From NCBI GenBank assembly GCA_029891345.1, contig CM057009.1, positions 289,364,966 to 289,428,965 of the forward strand: DNA of 64,000 bases, written 5' to 3'. Origin of the DNA: Dryococelus australis. Taxonomy: Eukaryota; Arthropoda; Insecta; Phasmatodea; Phasmatidae. The notes below the pieces were generated by a model, which ran no database searches, had not been told where the DNA came from, and saw only the letters and a program-made list of their open reading frames with translations. Below, in pieces: positions 46,015 through 57,790 of the stretch (position 1 is the first letter of the stretch; every line of letters begins with the position of its first letter). A program made the position numbers and the translations under genes.

Positions 46015-48723
46015 GACACGCTGTGACACATTTACTGATAATTAATACAACTCTCTTAGTTTATTGTTAATTATTATTTATTTTAATTGTAATCATGATA
46101 ATTAATAATTCGTAGTTGATTTACTTTAATAATATAGCTCAGCAAGCCCGAAAAAGGTGCAACCATAAGGCACTTCCACCAGTGTTACATTTTATAACTA
46201 TGGTGTATGGTGTCTTAATATTTTATATTTAACGTACATGTTTGTTGTAAGGTGTAACTCAAATGTAAACACTTTATACATCTTTACCGTCCTGTATCGA
46301 AATATTATATATGACATCATGTTTACAAACCTTTCTGTCAGTTTTTAACTCGGACATGATCTTAATATATTTTAATTTGTTACATTGTGGTAATGATTAC
46401 AATATGTTATTTTATTACTTAATTACATTAAAGCAACTCTGAATATTTTCTATGGAATATCGCCTCCTTGTTTATTATATTTTAGGCTAATGACTAGACG
46501 TATGTATGCAGACTTCATGCACCCATCCCTTGACGTCTTCCTGGTGCAGTGTCTCGAAGACAAAGGTCTCGTCCGCTGAGTTTCCAGTCATAATATTGGC
46601 TCGTGTTTGATAACCACCAGTCCTGCATGGAGGGGTTTGTTTTTAAATACTCAAGACTTCGTTCCACTTCCTCGAAGTATGTTTGCGCTCTCGCTATCAG
46701 GGTAGCATACTTTTTGCTGCACATAATAGTCATATGAGACCTTTATGCTTCCCTGCATGGTATTCTCATAGAGAGTAATACCAACATTCGCATAATAATT
46801 TGGTGCCATGCTAGGAGACTTTATAAGTACATGAGAGTTAAACATATGTCATAGGACCACAGATCATCAGACAGAACCTGGAGATATCTTAACTAATTGG
46901 TACATTCCATACTATAGAAGCTTAATTATGTGCTGGTGAGACATACATGAGATTGAGTATGTCCACCTGTATTCCACGAAAAGAATACTGGACAAGTTGT
47001 GTTCCAAATCACTTCGGTTCAGAACCGCTCTAGTGATTGGATTATTTGAATTGTTATGTTAAAGATGTGCCTGCCCGATACTCATGGACAATTAGTATCT
47101 GAGAAACACAATTCTGTTTTGATCATTCTTGATGGCCATCAATTTTCACATAAACACTGGAGGCCGATAGCCAAATGATGATTGCATCTGTGCACAAAAT
47201 ATATTGAAGTCTAACGTCCACGTAAATATTTATGTGAAAAAGAAGGTGACCTAAATGATAAGCTTTGAACTCACCGGCACAAACCAATGAGTAGAGACCT
47301 GAAAATTTTGGGGATTCAATTCTAGGCAAGATGGAATTCATACACATTTACATTCATGATACTTGTTTAATTGTTAAGGATAGGAAAAATTCGCAGGTTC
47401 AATAACCTGTAGGCTAGCCACCACAGTCATGTGTATACGTGAGCCTCAGATGTTTGTTCATTGGATGCTGCCCCACACAGAAACTAGTGTTATCCTCACA
47501 CGTGGCAGTATGGCACTTGCTACTGATTTCCTTGCAAGTATGCTATTGGCTCAGAGTCGTCCATGGCGTGTCTAATAAACTGTAATCCAATTGCAAATTC
47601 AACTTCAGTGTACAAGTGTTTGACGTCTTTTTTGCCCTGAAATGAACTCGCGAAATATTGCTATCCCTAGTAATTGCCAACGCGTTGCTAGACACTCCAC
47701 GAAGATAAGTGAGTCAATAACATACATACAACAAATTGTGCGTCCTATCACCGCCTTTTACTACAACAACAATCACCCAATAAGCAATAGATATATGCAT
47801 GAGAGTATATAATACTGCGTAGTCTAGCCTACAGGTCATTGAGCTCGCGAACTTTAGTTCTCTACCAGTCAGACACAAGGCAGGTTCCCGGTGCTTCCCT
47901 CAGCCAATCAGCCAATTGGCACACCCACACCAATGGAAACTCCGTGCAATTTCGATTCTGTCTACGTATCTACTCTGTGTCACTACTTCGTGCCAGGAGC
48001 GTACATTACACAAACCAAACTAACACTGGTAAAAACTTGCAGAAAATTAAATGGCACTCAAATTTATATGCATGAAGAAAATATGAAAGAAATGTCTGTA
48101 ATAATGATATTTAATTCAAATAAGGCAGTCTACCCCCAGTAAGGTTTATGTACAGCTGGTCAAAATTATATAACGGCATTGAAGACTTTCAGAAAATTAA
48201 TTTAATAACCATATATTTAATACCAGACAACAGTTACATAGAATAACAGAATTGCACGAAAGAATAAAAATATTTTAGTGTAGTCCGATAAAGGATGTAC
48301 TAGAAATGTGTAACAGGTTTAGTTTCAAAAACATCCTGCATTTTCACACAGAGCAACAATACATATATGTAGCACATTTAGCATAAATACTCGGATGCAC
48401 ACGAACATCCTTTTAAGGAATGATCAAATGTTTGGTCCATCTCTGTACATTTTTCGTTTTCGCAAATAAAGTGTAAATTTTGTTACATCACCGCATTGCT
48501 TCAAGCGTAGTTAATGATTCTAATGCCGTACGGTTTTGATTTATTATTTTTAAATGTTCACCTTGGATTCCTCAAAATACGACACACCCTAATAAAAAAT
48601 AGCGAACTTTCTAGCAACAATTAGTCAAGTTCAATAGTGGTATGCAATTGAAAACCTCATCTTGTTTTTTCATGATGATTTTCTATTTACAATACACATA
48701 GACCAGTGGAATGAGGTAACGTT

Positions 48724-48963
48724 TTGCAAGTTAAACTGGTGTTTTCACAGTGCTGTAGAAACTCGGCGCACGAATGTACTGCGGTCATTCACGAGATAGT
48801 GACGATGCACCCATTACACACGTGCTGTGAGTTCAACCACACTATTACGTTTGAGTGGCCGATGTGTAAACTAGCAAACGATCCGATAAATCTCACTAAA
48901 AAACCACAATTTACGTTCCAACAGTACATTCCACGCCGCTGGTATAGACGCTATCATTTATGA
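48724..48963 (+). CDS. Right-arm copy of the candidate exon at 37,046-37,285
   Basis: Identical 79-codon frame with the same internal acceptor-like TTTTCACAG and terminal TGA. See the left-arm entry for what can be seen in it. Confidence 0.2.
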   Translation: MQVKLVFSQCCRNSAHECTAVIHEIVTMHPLHTCCEFNHTITFEWPMCKLANDPINLTKKPQFTFQQYIPRRWYRRYHL

Positions 48964-49677
48964 TTTGATTTTGTAGCGTACTAGCTGTCAAAGAAGTATA
49001 TTTTATTTTAGCACATTTCATTGGAACTACTCTCGTAACACAGACCCTGGAGAATTCTGTACCAATATCGCATGTTCAGCACTCCTGTCGCATATTTGCA
49101 CGTGTGTAAGCCGAACAGGAGAATTTATTCTGACTGTGACAACAGATATAAAGCAAATAACCTCTGCTCGATGAAACAGAGTATTGTAGAGTGTTACCTT
49201 GTGCCATTTCCTACCATGAAATTAAAGGGTATCTTGACAATAAGGACGTCAAAAAAAAATAATAATTTATATTAAGTTGAATGAAAATGATGACTGATAA
49301 TTATAATTTCTATGAAATATTTTTGTATTGGAGACAGTTGTGCTTGTAGATCTGCATTCACCGGCTAATTGCTCAGAAATTCACGCCCTTATCTATTGTT
49401 CTTAAGCATCCAGTACGTTTTTTCTCAAGCTTGATTCACCTTTAAATGCGTAGGTGCGGTATTATGTTTAGTAATACGTAGGTTTTATAATATTTGTATG
49501 TATTTATTATTTATTTCGTTTCATACCCTCATAAGTGTAGCATATTAATTTCCATACTAATAACAAAACGTTAATATAAGGAACACCTAAATCACAGGAA
49601 CTACGATAAACCATCGCCACAGTTATAAAAACCCTTATCAGTAAAATCTGGATGGTGAAGTTTAATGTTGTCTCTTA

Positions 49678-50350
49678 AAGTCTGTTCACGATAAAGTGAG
49701 CACTTCAGAAATGAACCTTAAAAACAGTAATTGCGCTGGCATGCAAAACCTAGCGAGTTGGCGCAGTGGTTAGTCCATGGGCTCGCATTCGGGAGGACCC
49801 GGGTACGATTCCCGGTCAGGACATCCTGATTTCAGTTTTCCCATGGTTTACCGAAATCAGTAAAGGCGAATGCTGTGATGGGTCCCTAACAAGGGGCCAT
49901 AGCTTGATTCCTTTCTAATCCATCCCCCAACTCACTATTCGCTGTGCATCTTGCAGCGTCACTAATGACCTCGGTGTCGACGAGACGTTAAGCCCACTTA
50001 CCTACCTTACCTACTTCGCATGCAAATATTTTACCGAGCACACTGACTGAGATTTGTCCACTACAGTTGGTAACGATGGATGGAAAGTAGTTCCATATCC
50101 TAACGTTGAATAAAAAGTGTTATGTAACCATTTATGGTAATTTAAAATTATTTCTTTCGGTTATTTTAATGCATCGAACTGTTAAAATTACTTTCTTAAT
50201 AATTCCGGAGTTTCATTTTACTGACGCATGAATAAAGTGATGATGCCTATGGCAATGTTTGGTTTTTCATAAGGCGGGGGAATACAAACGTGTATACAAG
50301 TCGATTGTAAGCAGGGATTTCCAAAGTTCTCATTTTACCGTGAACAGTCT
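49678..50350. mobile_element. MITE family C, long form, carrying SINE2 (right arm)
   Basis: Counterpart of 35,659-36,331. Ends AGTCTGTTCACGATAAAGTG and CATTTTACCGTGAACAGTCT. Confidence 0.85.
49748..50017 (+). mobile_element. Complete SINE2, right arm
   Basis: Plus-strand head CTAGCGAGTTGGCGCAGTGG and B box GGGTACGATTCCCGG. GCATGCAAA flanks both ends (49,739-49,747 and 50,018-50,026), the same target duplication as the left arm. About 3 percent difference from the left-arm copy by eye. Confidence 0.9.
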
Positions 50351-51130
50351 ATGACAAGTGTGTTCGGGTTCTAGCTTCGGCAGAGTCAAAGTCGAATTAT
50401 GCTGTGCTGTAAACGTGGCGGACGTTGCCCATGTAATTTGTATTTATTCAAAATTCTCATATCACACTCACCATCTTCATCTGTGTACGTCTTTTCACAC
50501 CACAGTTGAGGTACGACACACAGCTATGGGTCCTAACCTCAGAATCCAAGTTATAAGGCAGGTTATTTTTCAACTTTAAGGTGTACACCCCTGAATATTA
50601 TGAACTGGTATTGCTATGAGATCTTATTATATAAATTGATTTTATTTAGTATAAATTTTTGAAGATAATTTTTATTAATTTTGATACTTCAAGTTAAACA
50701 ACACACCCTTTTCTCAAGAACATGGTCTAACTCTTTCAGTCCTAAATTAATTTACTTGTTCGTGTTGCTAGCGGGTAACTATTTGGTGTTCACTTCTTGT
50801 GTTGAGTGTACTTATGGCAGGTTGTAAAAAACGTGCTGCATGCTTGGTATTATTAGCATAAATTATTTATAAACAAGAGGTTCAGAAACTTTTGTAAATT
50901 AGATTGTTCGCGCGATAACCCCTCAAGGCACTGGGCTTACATACATTTCTTTTTACAGTAACGGCCGCTAGTATTCTTAATGTGCTAGTTATCGTAGGTC
51001 GTGAACACAAGAACTTAACCGGATAATTGCGTCTGAGAGTGAAAATTCATCTTTATATTGACGGGACGTAAGTTGCTGAAATTTAATCTGTGTGTAAACG
51101 TTTTCTTGCAAAAAAAATCTGGCTTTTCTG

Positions 51131-51133
<3 letters not shown>

Positions 51134-51168
<35 letters not shown>
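51134..51168. repeat. (TA)n microsatellite, right arm
   Basis: About 17 TA units, shorter than the matching tract in the left arm. Confidence 0.95.
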
Positions 51169-51171
<3 letters not shown>

Positions 51172-51633
51172 TTATTCATGCCGTCATACGAAAATTACAA
51201 CAAACTTCAGGGGGTAATAGGTAACAAAGAATATCATTTGTTACAAACGGATCTTTGAAGTTATCCCGTTCAGATGTTAGGCGCGTTTGTACAAAACGTT
51301 TTACCACCTGGCCCGTTGGCAGTTAGAGGTTGATACTACAGGCACCATCTGCCTACCTCCCATGAAACAGTAATATTTTATGTAATATTGCAGGGGTGGT
51401 GACAATAATTACCATGTAGTCGTTTGTAGACTGCAGTATTTTATTGATTACTTATTACACATATCCATAAGATAAACTAAAGCCGGTGTTTAAAATGGCG
51501 ACTCCCCGCTTGATTGAAGACATAGCAGTGCTGATGCATATCTGCCATTTCTGAATAAGAATAAGCGTCCATTACTAGTCTGGTGTAATAATAGCAGTCA
51601 TGGTGATACACGACAACTGTTTCGACTCAAGCA

Positions 51634-51936
51634 GTGACAACGACGCAAGTCTGTGTTGTGGAATGTGGTGAGGGAATGACGTTATTTACTGCGTACAGCA
51701 CATTCTGTATATTGCAGTTCTCAGTGCTTTTGGTTGTTCCTTCCTCTTCGGAAGAGCATAGACTGAAGATGAGGCAGACCAATCTTGAACTGCTTTTCTA
51801 CCAACACGTCTATCGAAGACCGTGTGGATTAGATTTGAGGTTAGAATACTGTTTAGTTAACAATTTCTTTAAAATGCATTATACCACGTTTGACAAATTC
51901 GTAATGAAGTTTGATATAATTAAATTTGGTAAATAG
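51634..51936 (+). CDS. Right-arm copy of the 100-codon frame, unknown
   Basis: One residue different from the left-arm frame (position 5, Leu versus Gln). Possible transposase remnant; see the left-arm entry. Confidence 0.2.
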   Translation: MTTTQVCVVECGEGMTLFTAYSTFCILQFSVLLVVPSSSEEHRLKMRQTNLELLFYQHVYRRPCGLDLRLEYCLVNNFFKMHYTTFDKFVMKFDIIKFGK

Positions 51937-52378
51937 TATTTAATTAATATAGCAATAGTGTTTGTCATTAAAAAATCAAGACATAAACCAACACGTTCAT
52001 CAGTGTTGACCATGTGTCTTTGACTGTTGTGTTCCTTTGGGGTATGTTAGTTTTGGGTACATGCGCAGTAGTCGAATACGTTGTCTACCTTATCGTCAGT
52101 CCATGAGACAGAGGCGAGGGTCTGTAACCATCCCTTATATTCACTGGCTACATATGGCTACATGATCGACATGAGAATTGTGATACGTGCCTAGCGCAAT
52201 GCCTACCTCACAGGCGCATGGAACTTCTTTACAACTACGCATTACGTCTCAACTTAGCGACTCCGGACATCCGCTCTCTGAGAAAAGTTGCTCCTCTTTA
52301 CATCACCCATCGCCTCTAGAAGTTCGTCAGTCGCATTGATCCTGTGAAATTCTGTTCATATTATATAGTTAGTTGTGG

Positions 52379-52632
52379 TCGCGATGAATGAGTGGTTAGC
52401 TTATCTCCTTTCACTAAGGCGAACCGGTTCAATGCCCGTCACTGCTGGGGATTTTCGCGTGCGGGAATCTTGCCGGACGATGCCGCTGGTCGGTGGGTTT
52501 TCTCCGTGATCTCCCGTGTCCCCCGTCTTTTCATTCCGGCGCTGCTCCATACTCTCCTCAATCACCCTCATCTGCTCTCAGCACCTCGCTGTTAAGAGCC
52601 GCCTATATTTCTTCACTCACTCTACAGTTAGT
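52379..52632 (+). mobile_element. SINE1, right arm
   Basis: Head GGTCGCGATGAATGAGTGG, body GAATCTTGCCGGACGATGCC and AAGAGCCGCCTATATTTC. TAGTTAGTTGT before it and CAGTTAGTGTT after it may be remains of a target duplication. Confidence 0.8.
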
Positions 52633-53172
52633 GTTTTAACCCAGGTCAAAATCACAACAAATACAAACATAATAATCCAACCAGTTTCTTGATAATGAAA
52701 GAAAACTGAAAGGCATCGTCTTAATGTTAAGGTCCGTTAGAAAAATTTTATTTTAGATAATTTCAGGACAGCTATAATTAAAACCTAAGGAAAAGAAAAA
52801 TTTAGTGTGCAACAATTTAAATAAATGCAAAACATTCTTCCGGACATAATCCGTATTCCAAAAACACATTAATGATTATTCTAAATTGTGATATTGATAA
52901 TATAATAAAACTATTTATGGATAAATGCACTACGTGTAATATTAATATGTTGAAATATGTATGGCAGAAATTAATAGAATAATGTAAATTAAGCTACGCA
53001 TATCCAGTAAAAGGAATCTCTAAAATTGGGAAAGAATTACCTAAACGAGCAGAGAATTCAAATTTCAGATTAAATTTTTCTTGCTGTAGTAAATAGTCAT
53101 ATATCAATATATGTTTTTAAGTTAATTTTTGTGCTTATACCTCAATATTTTTGATTTCGCGTTTTCATTTCG

Positions 53173-53537
53173 ATGCGAGCCGAACTTTATTGTTTTCGAC
53201 GAACCTAAGAACGATCCGTGATTTCATTTACAATTGTTAATTATACGAAGAAGTTAACCTTACTGATCGCTCTATATCTTTAGCATTCAACTTTTGTTAC
53301 TGGCACGATATTCCAACAGAGTGTGCTTAATCTGTTGCTGGTCAATGGCACGAGTGAAATGAGTTCACATAATCTTGTAGTTTACTTTTCTACCGGAAAC
53401 TAATACACATTTTGCATGCATCTCTTTACTACCTCCTTCTATATAGTCTATTAATAGTATTTTTCACTTTATGAATCAGACCTTTCGACACAATAAGACA
53501 TGTTTTGTTTTTTCTTAGATTTGTTATGCAACAGAAG
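53173..53537. other. Segment present only in the right arm
   Basis: Between TCGCGTTTTCATTTCG and CGTGTTATACTTCTG, which are adjacent in the left arm (about 32,828), the right arm has about 365 extra bases. No terminal repeats or target duplication are clear, so insertion into the right arm and deletion from the left arm both remain possible. Confidence 0.8.
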
Positions 53538-53655
53538 CGTGTTATACTTCTGTTAACATAAAAGTATCTTACTATTGCTTACATTGGAATATACTTAAAC
53601 ATTATCTATAAGTCATAAAATGTCATAAATAAATCAGAGAGTAAATATGTGTGTT

Positions 53656-54296
53656 CCCAACAAACACGAAAAGTGCGGGCAGGAATCGGGCCGTTATAAG
53701 ATAGCCGACAAACTCCGGCCAGATGATGTCGACCCACTGTCTCATGCCGGAAACGGCCCAATGAAAATATGGAGAGGAGGCTGACTGTTTGCCGACAGTG
53801 TCAAAAATACACCTTACCGCTAAAGGCAAAACAATAAATGTATTCCGGCCGACATACACAAAAAGTAAGGGCCGGAATCAGGCGGGTAAAAGATAGCCGA
53901 CAAACTCCGGTCAGATGATCCCGGTCCGCTGCCGGAAGCGGCCCGATGGATGGCGGCAAGACGCCGGTCCTATAGAGGCTGAATGGCGGCAAGATGCCGG
54001 ACCAGCGACTACTGGATGTCATTTCGATGCCAGGCCTGAATCAGCTTGATGTCCAAAAATAAGCAGCATAACCATTAAAAAACATTAATTTTTCGATTAA
54101 ATATTTTAGTAATTGTTATTTCCTCTTTACATATAACCATTTCATTTACTTCTCAACACACTAAATTATATAAAAATATTTTGCTCACTGAGTGCGGGAT
54201 TGAACCTAAGACCCAGCATACTAACCTATACACCACGGGGTAAGTTGGTGTTACTCACCAGTAATTTCAAATTTATCGTCATACAAATTATTATAA
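53656..54296 (-). mobile_element. tRNA-headed minisatellite element, copy 2
   Basis: Inner end CCCAACAAACACGAAAAG; two related blocks containing GATAGCCGACAAACTCCGG; about three minisatellite units at 53,940-54,030; and a tRNA-like head on the minus strand at about 54,190-54,245 (GTGGTGTATAGGTTAGTATG, GGTTCAATCCCGCACTC). The anticodon-arm region seen in copy 3 is missing. Confidence 0.75.
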
Positions 54297-54458
54297 GTGC
54301 AGTTTGGCTGACCAACAGAAGAGAAGTCTACAGCGCCTGATTATGCCAGCGAATTATGTAACATACTAGCTGACATTCATGATTTTGTCCGGCAGCACCT
54401 CAGAATAAATAATGAAACGATGAAGAGGGGGTATTAATAGAGAATGTCGGCCAAGGTA
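54297..54458. other. DNA right of the palindrome
   Basis: No similarity to the left flank and no recognisable feature before the gypsy integrase fragment. Confidence 0.5.
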
Positions 54459-54660
54459 TTTCAAGAAGGATAACTTGTGTGGCTGTACAACCCTCATTGG
54501 CGAAAAGGGCGCTGTCCAAAGCTACATGAATGTTGGGAAGGCCCCTACAAGATTCTGAAGAAGAATGATAATATGGTCTTTCAGAAGTGTCGTCAAGGTT
54601 CTCGGCCGAAGCGGATGATTGTCTACATTGACTGACTGGTACTCTACGATGGTCCACATG
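54459..54660 (+). pseudogene. Ty3/gypsy integrase C-terminal fragment
   Basis: One plus-strand frame reads VWLYNPHWRKGRCPKLHECW, then EGPYKILKK and PKRMIVYID, the typical end of gypsy-type integrases (GPY/F region, then a YID or HLD ending). Stops interrupt it near the start and after YID. It lies upstream of, and is unrelated in reading frame to, the gypsy element at 57-63 kb. It is the remnant of a different retrotransposon copy. Confidence 0.8.
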
Positions 54661-54929
54661 TTACAGCGTCTGCTCGAAATAAACAGACTTGAGGAGCGGG
54701 CGAGTGTTAAACGCTCGCTGCTTCGCATCACTTCCGAGTGCGGGAATGTTATAAGGTCATGCATGGAGCCCAAGAGCGGGCGACGGACATAAAGATCAAC
54801 TTACACAGGCTTGCTGGTGCGCATGGCACTGTGATAAATCTCACGTGACTTGCACTTCTGACCTTCGGATATTGAATTACCATGTTTATCTGAAAAAATT
54901 TGTGGTGGTTTCCATCCCTAGTTTCTCAC

Positions 54930-55209
54930 AGCGTGACTCGGGGAGCGTCAAACTTTCCACGTCGAGGCCAGCGATAGTATAAAAGTATGACAGGTCCTCG
55001 AGCACAGAGTTGATAAGTGGAATAATGGCTGGAGTTTCAGCGATATACGACGAGCGAGCGGCATAGACGTGACCAGCGGAAGGAAAACCTCTGACTGCGA
55101 GCATCAGCGCGGCAAATAGTGCGACTGGCAGGCTATACAATTGGACTGGATGCATGAGTGAAAGAAGTTACAAATGAATGTGGGTTAATGCTGAATATGA
55201 GTTAATTGA
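54930..55209 (-). CDS. Candidate exon encoding a secreted peptide, unknown family
   Basis: An acceptor-like TTTTTTTGCTTATAG precedes the exon at 55,209. The ATG is at 55,155-55,153. The first 24 or so residues look like a signal peptide (hydrophobic SLPVALFAALMLAV). About 50 further residues follow, including IIPLINSVLEDLSYFYTIAG, up to a donor-like GTGAGA after 54,930. If not spliced there, the frame stops at 54,886. Third codon positions are pyrimidine-rich, as expected for coding. There is no dibasic cleavage site in the visible part and I recognise no family. An opposite-strand TATAAAAG at 54,977 raises the alternative that this is retrotransposon LTR sequence. Confidence 0.25.
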
Positions 55210-56510
55210 CTATAAGCAAAAAAATATATTTAGAAGGAAGTTAATTTGAGTAGCAATAGAAATTAAATATTGATCACACTGAGAGATAAAATGTGTAATA
55301 GTGGAGATAGTTCAATTAAAGTTCTAAATAAAATATGTGTGCATAAATTAAAACCAAATTTAGTTCTGCAGTTTTCATTAAGACCTCCATCCCTTACAAA
55401 CCGAGATATGCCCCTCAAGAATCTTGTAACGATATATGTCTGGTGTCAACTTCAATTGTATTTCTACCACCGAGTTTTCATCTTTTATTAACAACTCAGC
55501 TTTAAAAAGTTATTAATAAATTATGTTGTACAAGCGTTGCGGGATGTAGGCTAGTTGGTTATATCAGTACATTCTTTATTTTGGGACAAGCCTATTTAGC
55601 ATACTTTCCAAAGGAAGGAAAGGCATCTGACTTCACTTTCATATCTGCGTCTCTCGTGTGTATGCATGTGTGTGTGACTCTGCATGTGTGCCTCCCCTTT
55701 CAATTTTTGTATATTTCAACCGAATTTCATACATATAACTTTTTAGGTAGGTCAAACACTTGTGACGGGCTGAACCACGTCGCCAATTCTCCTCGGATTA
55801 TTATTAATTAACACTGAAAATAAACTATTTAATTAGCGGGCTGGACTACGTCGCCATAATCACCCAATAGAAATAACTGTGTGTTTGGATGACTGACTTT
55901 TTCACGGCGCAATGCACCGAATGACATGAATGACCGAATGACATGTTGTTTTATGTGTTAAAAACTCTAAATATTGCTTAGAATCTATTGAATAAGCCAC
56001 CTGCAATGTTCTCGCCATATTCACGTTACCTCAAAAAGACATTGAAAGAACTGGGGTGGAGAAAAACGTGTATAAACGTAAGATACATTTTTCCAAGTGC
56101 AACAACAATCTGACGTGGTAGAGAACTGTGGAGCGGTAGGGCTCTTCGAGGATTCGCCACTTGATGGAATCACCAGAAGCGGCCAGCCCGGCAGACTGCT
56201 CCACCTGTGCGCTCGCAGTACAAAATTATGACGTTTGGTTACGCCAGTTCGTGCAACATGGTCAGCATGCCGGTAGTGTGATTTCGTATATTAATGTAGT
56301 TGGTGGTTTTGTTTTTCAATTATGTAGACCCCCCCTAAGGGTAATATATGACCGCTGCATCGGTTCACCTTATTTAGTAACATCAACCACCATTGGTCGT
56401 CAATCACACGACCCCCATAAGGAGTATTGAAACACCTCTAAATAATTGGAATTACGTTATTTTCTAAGGAAAATAATGTTCTTTGTTTTGATTGGTGGCG
56501 CCATGTTGCG
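55210..56510. other. Unannotated stretch
   Basis: Short frames at 55.27-55.81 and 56.16-56.43 kb have no recognisable domain. Two related GGGCTGAACCACGTCGCC and GGGCTGGACTACGTCGCC motifs lie at about 55.77 and 55.84 kb. Confidence 0.35.
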
Positions 56511-56518
56511 GAACTGTG

Positions 56519-56556
56519 TATATAATCGCTGTACATGCTTCGTTCGGGATCAGTCA
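56519..56556 (+). promoter_or_regulatory. Possible TATA/initiator core promoter
   Basis: TATATAA at 56,519 is followed 33 bases later by GATCAGTC, whose TCAGT matches the arthropod initiator (A at 56,552). No coding frame clearly follows, and no DPE motif was seen at +28. It may drive an unseen gene or be part of an old LTR. Confidence 0.35.
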
Positions 56557-56829
56557 GCGGCCTCGAGGGGGCAAACTTCTACCAGATAAGGAGTATTCTG
56601 AATTTGATGCAAAAATGTAGGCTCCTCAAGCGAGTAGAACCTTCACGTCATTTTGATGTTAGACTGGGGCCGTGACGGCCGGCATTTTTAAACCATTTTA
56701 AAATGATCGAGATATGTTGGCCACTTATCCGAGATTTGATAATGGGTGGAAAATATTGTTACCTATTGTAACCAGTTGCAAACCCATATGAAAGTCTCTA
56801 ACCTTTTTTATAACGAAGGAATTTATAGT

Positions 56830-57650
56830 TATAAACTTTGGTAACCCAGATGTTAACTATGAAAGTTGGTCTTATAATTTTGCAACCAATTCACTCCTTA
56901 TTGAGATGGTGCTGTTAACTTTTGTAACCAAGTCACGCTTGGTATGGCTTTGAGGTATTAAATTTGTGTAAACAACAAAAAACTTTGCGAAGTTTCGGAA
57001 ACTCTTTAAAAAAATTGTATTTGCTCGCGGAAGTTAAGGCTGGGAATTGTTCAGCAGTGGCTCATATCCATTTGGGATTGCGAGCAGATGTTGTACATAG
57101 GAAAACAACTGTGGAAGTTATTTTGAAGTCACAATAGTCACGTAGTATTGATCCATGACAAGTTCAGAATAAACATTGGTACGACTTAATTTAATCGCTA
57201 TTATGTATGAATGCATTTTGGGGTAATTTGGCCAGTTTAGTTTGTGATGACCTTCTGTATTACTAAATGGCCAGTTATTTGCTTACACAATGGCCATATT
57301 TTAGTGTGCAAAATCATAGTACTAGTTGAGTAACAGTCATTTTTGTACCTGAGAAATATTTGCATTTCACTTTTTATGGTAACGAGGTGTTTTATGTATA
57401 TTTTAATTAATTTAGAAATTAAGGGGCAAGGAAGTTGTGTTATTTTTTCCTCTTGTAACATTGGAAATCAATGAAAAGAAAAAGATAACAAAAATAAAAA
57501 TAATTACCGCACTTTCTTGTTTCTGTTTTAAGTCGTTTTCACAGTCAACTCACCCATTCACTGTACAGAAAAATGTAAGTATTTTGCATGGCTTTTTCCA
57601 TTTGGTTCTCTGTTGGTTTTGCTCTGTTTTTATGCAAATCCGGCCTTGCT
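56830..57650 (+). repeat. 5' LTR of the gypsy element
   Basis: Matches 62,479-63,290 in order (CACTCCTTATTGAG, GTTAAGGCTGGGAATTGTTC, AATGGCCAGTTATTTGC, ATGCAAATCCGGCCTT), differing by perhaps 12-15 percent by eye, so the insertion is old. The end beyond CCGGCCTT is not defined because the 3' copy is interrupted there; CTCTTGACA at about 57,652-57,660 is one possible end. Confidence 0.8.
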
Positions 57651-57790
57651 ACGCTCTTGACATAAGACGTAGAACAATCAGAAGGCTGCACACACTGCTT
57701 ATGCAGTGTGTTTCGGGTGTTGACTTTTGAATAGGATAAATATTGAAGTGTGGTATCTCATATATTGCATGACCATATCTGCGATAGGTT

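Larger units (their letters stand above)
39986..46025. other. Palindrome spacer, about 6 kb
   Basis: Mostly AT-rich, with three GC-richer blocks at about 40.61-40.83, 42.03-42.30 and 43.45-43.68 kb, two family A MITEs, and diverged copies of arm modules. The 42.03-kb block starts after an acceptor-like TATGTTTCAG and is open on the plus strand to 42,383 without a recognisable domain. No gene could be named. Confidence 0.5.
46026..54296 (-). repeat. Right arm of a 22.6-kb palindrome
   Basis: Inverted counterpart of 31,693-39,985. Differences from the left arm include a shorter minisatellite, an extra segment of about 365 bp at 53,173-53,537, a duplicated inner block in the terminal element, and a shorter TA run. 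Beyond 54,296 the sequence no longer matches the left flank. Confidence 0.97.

Noticed and set aside
54886-55155. Identification of the candidate peptide as a known neuropeptide precursor
   Set aside because: A faint resemblance of IIPLINSVL to pigment-dispersing-factor sequence was considered, but there are no dibasic sites and the match is too weak.
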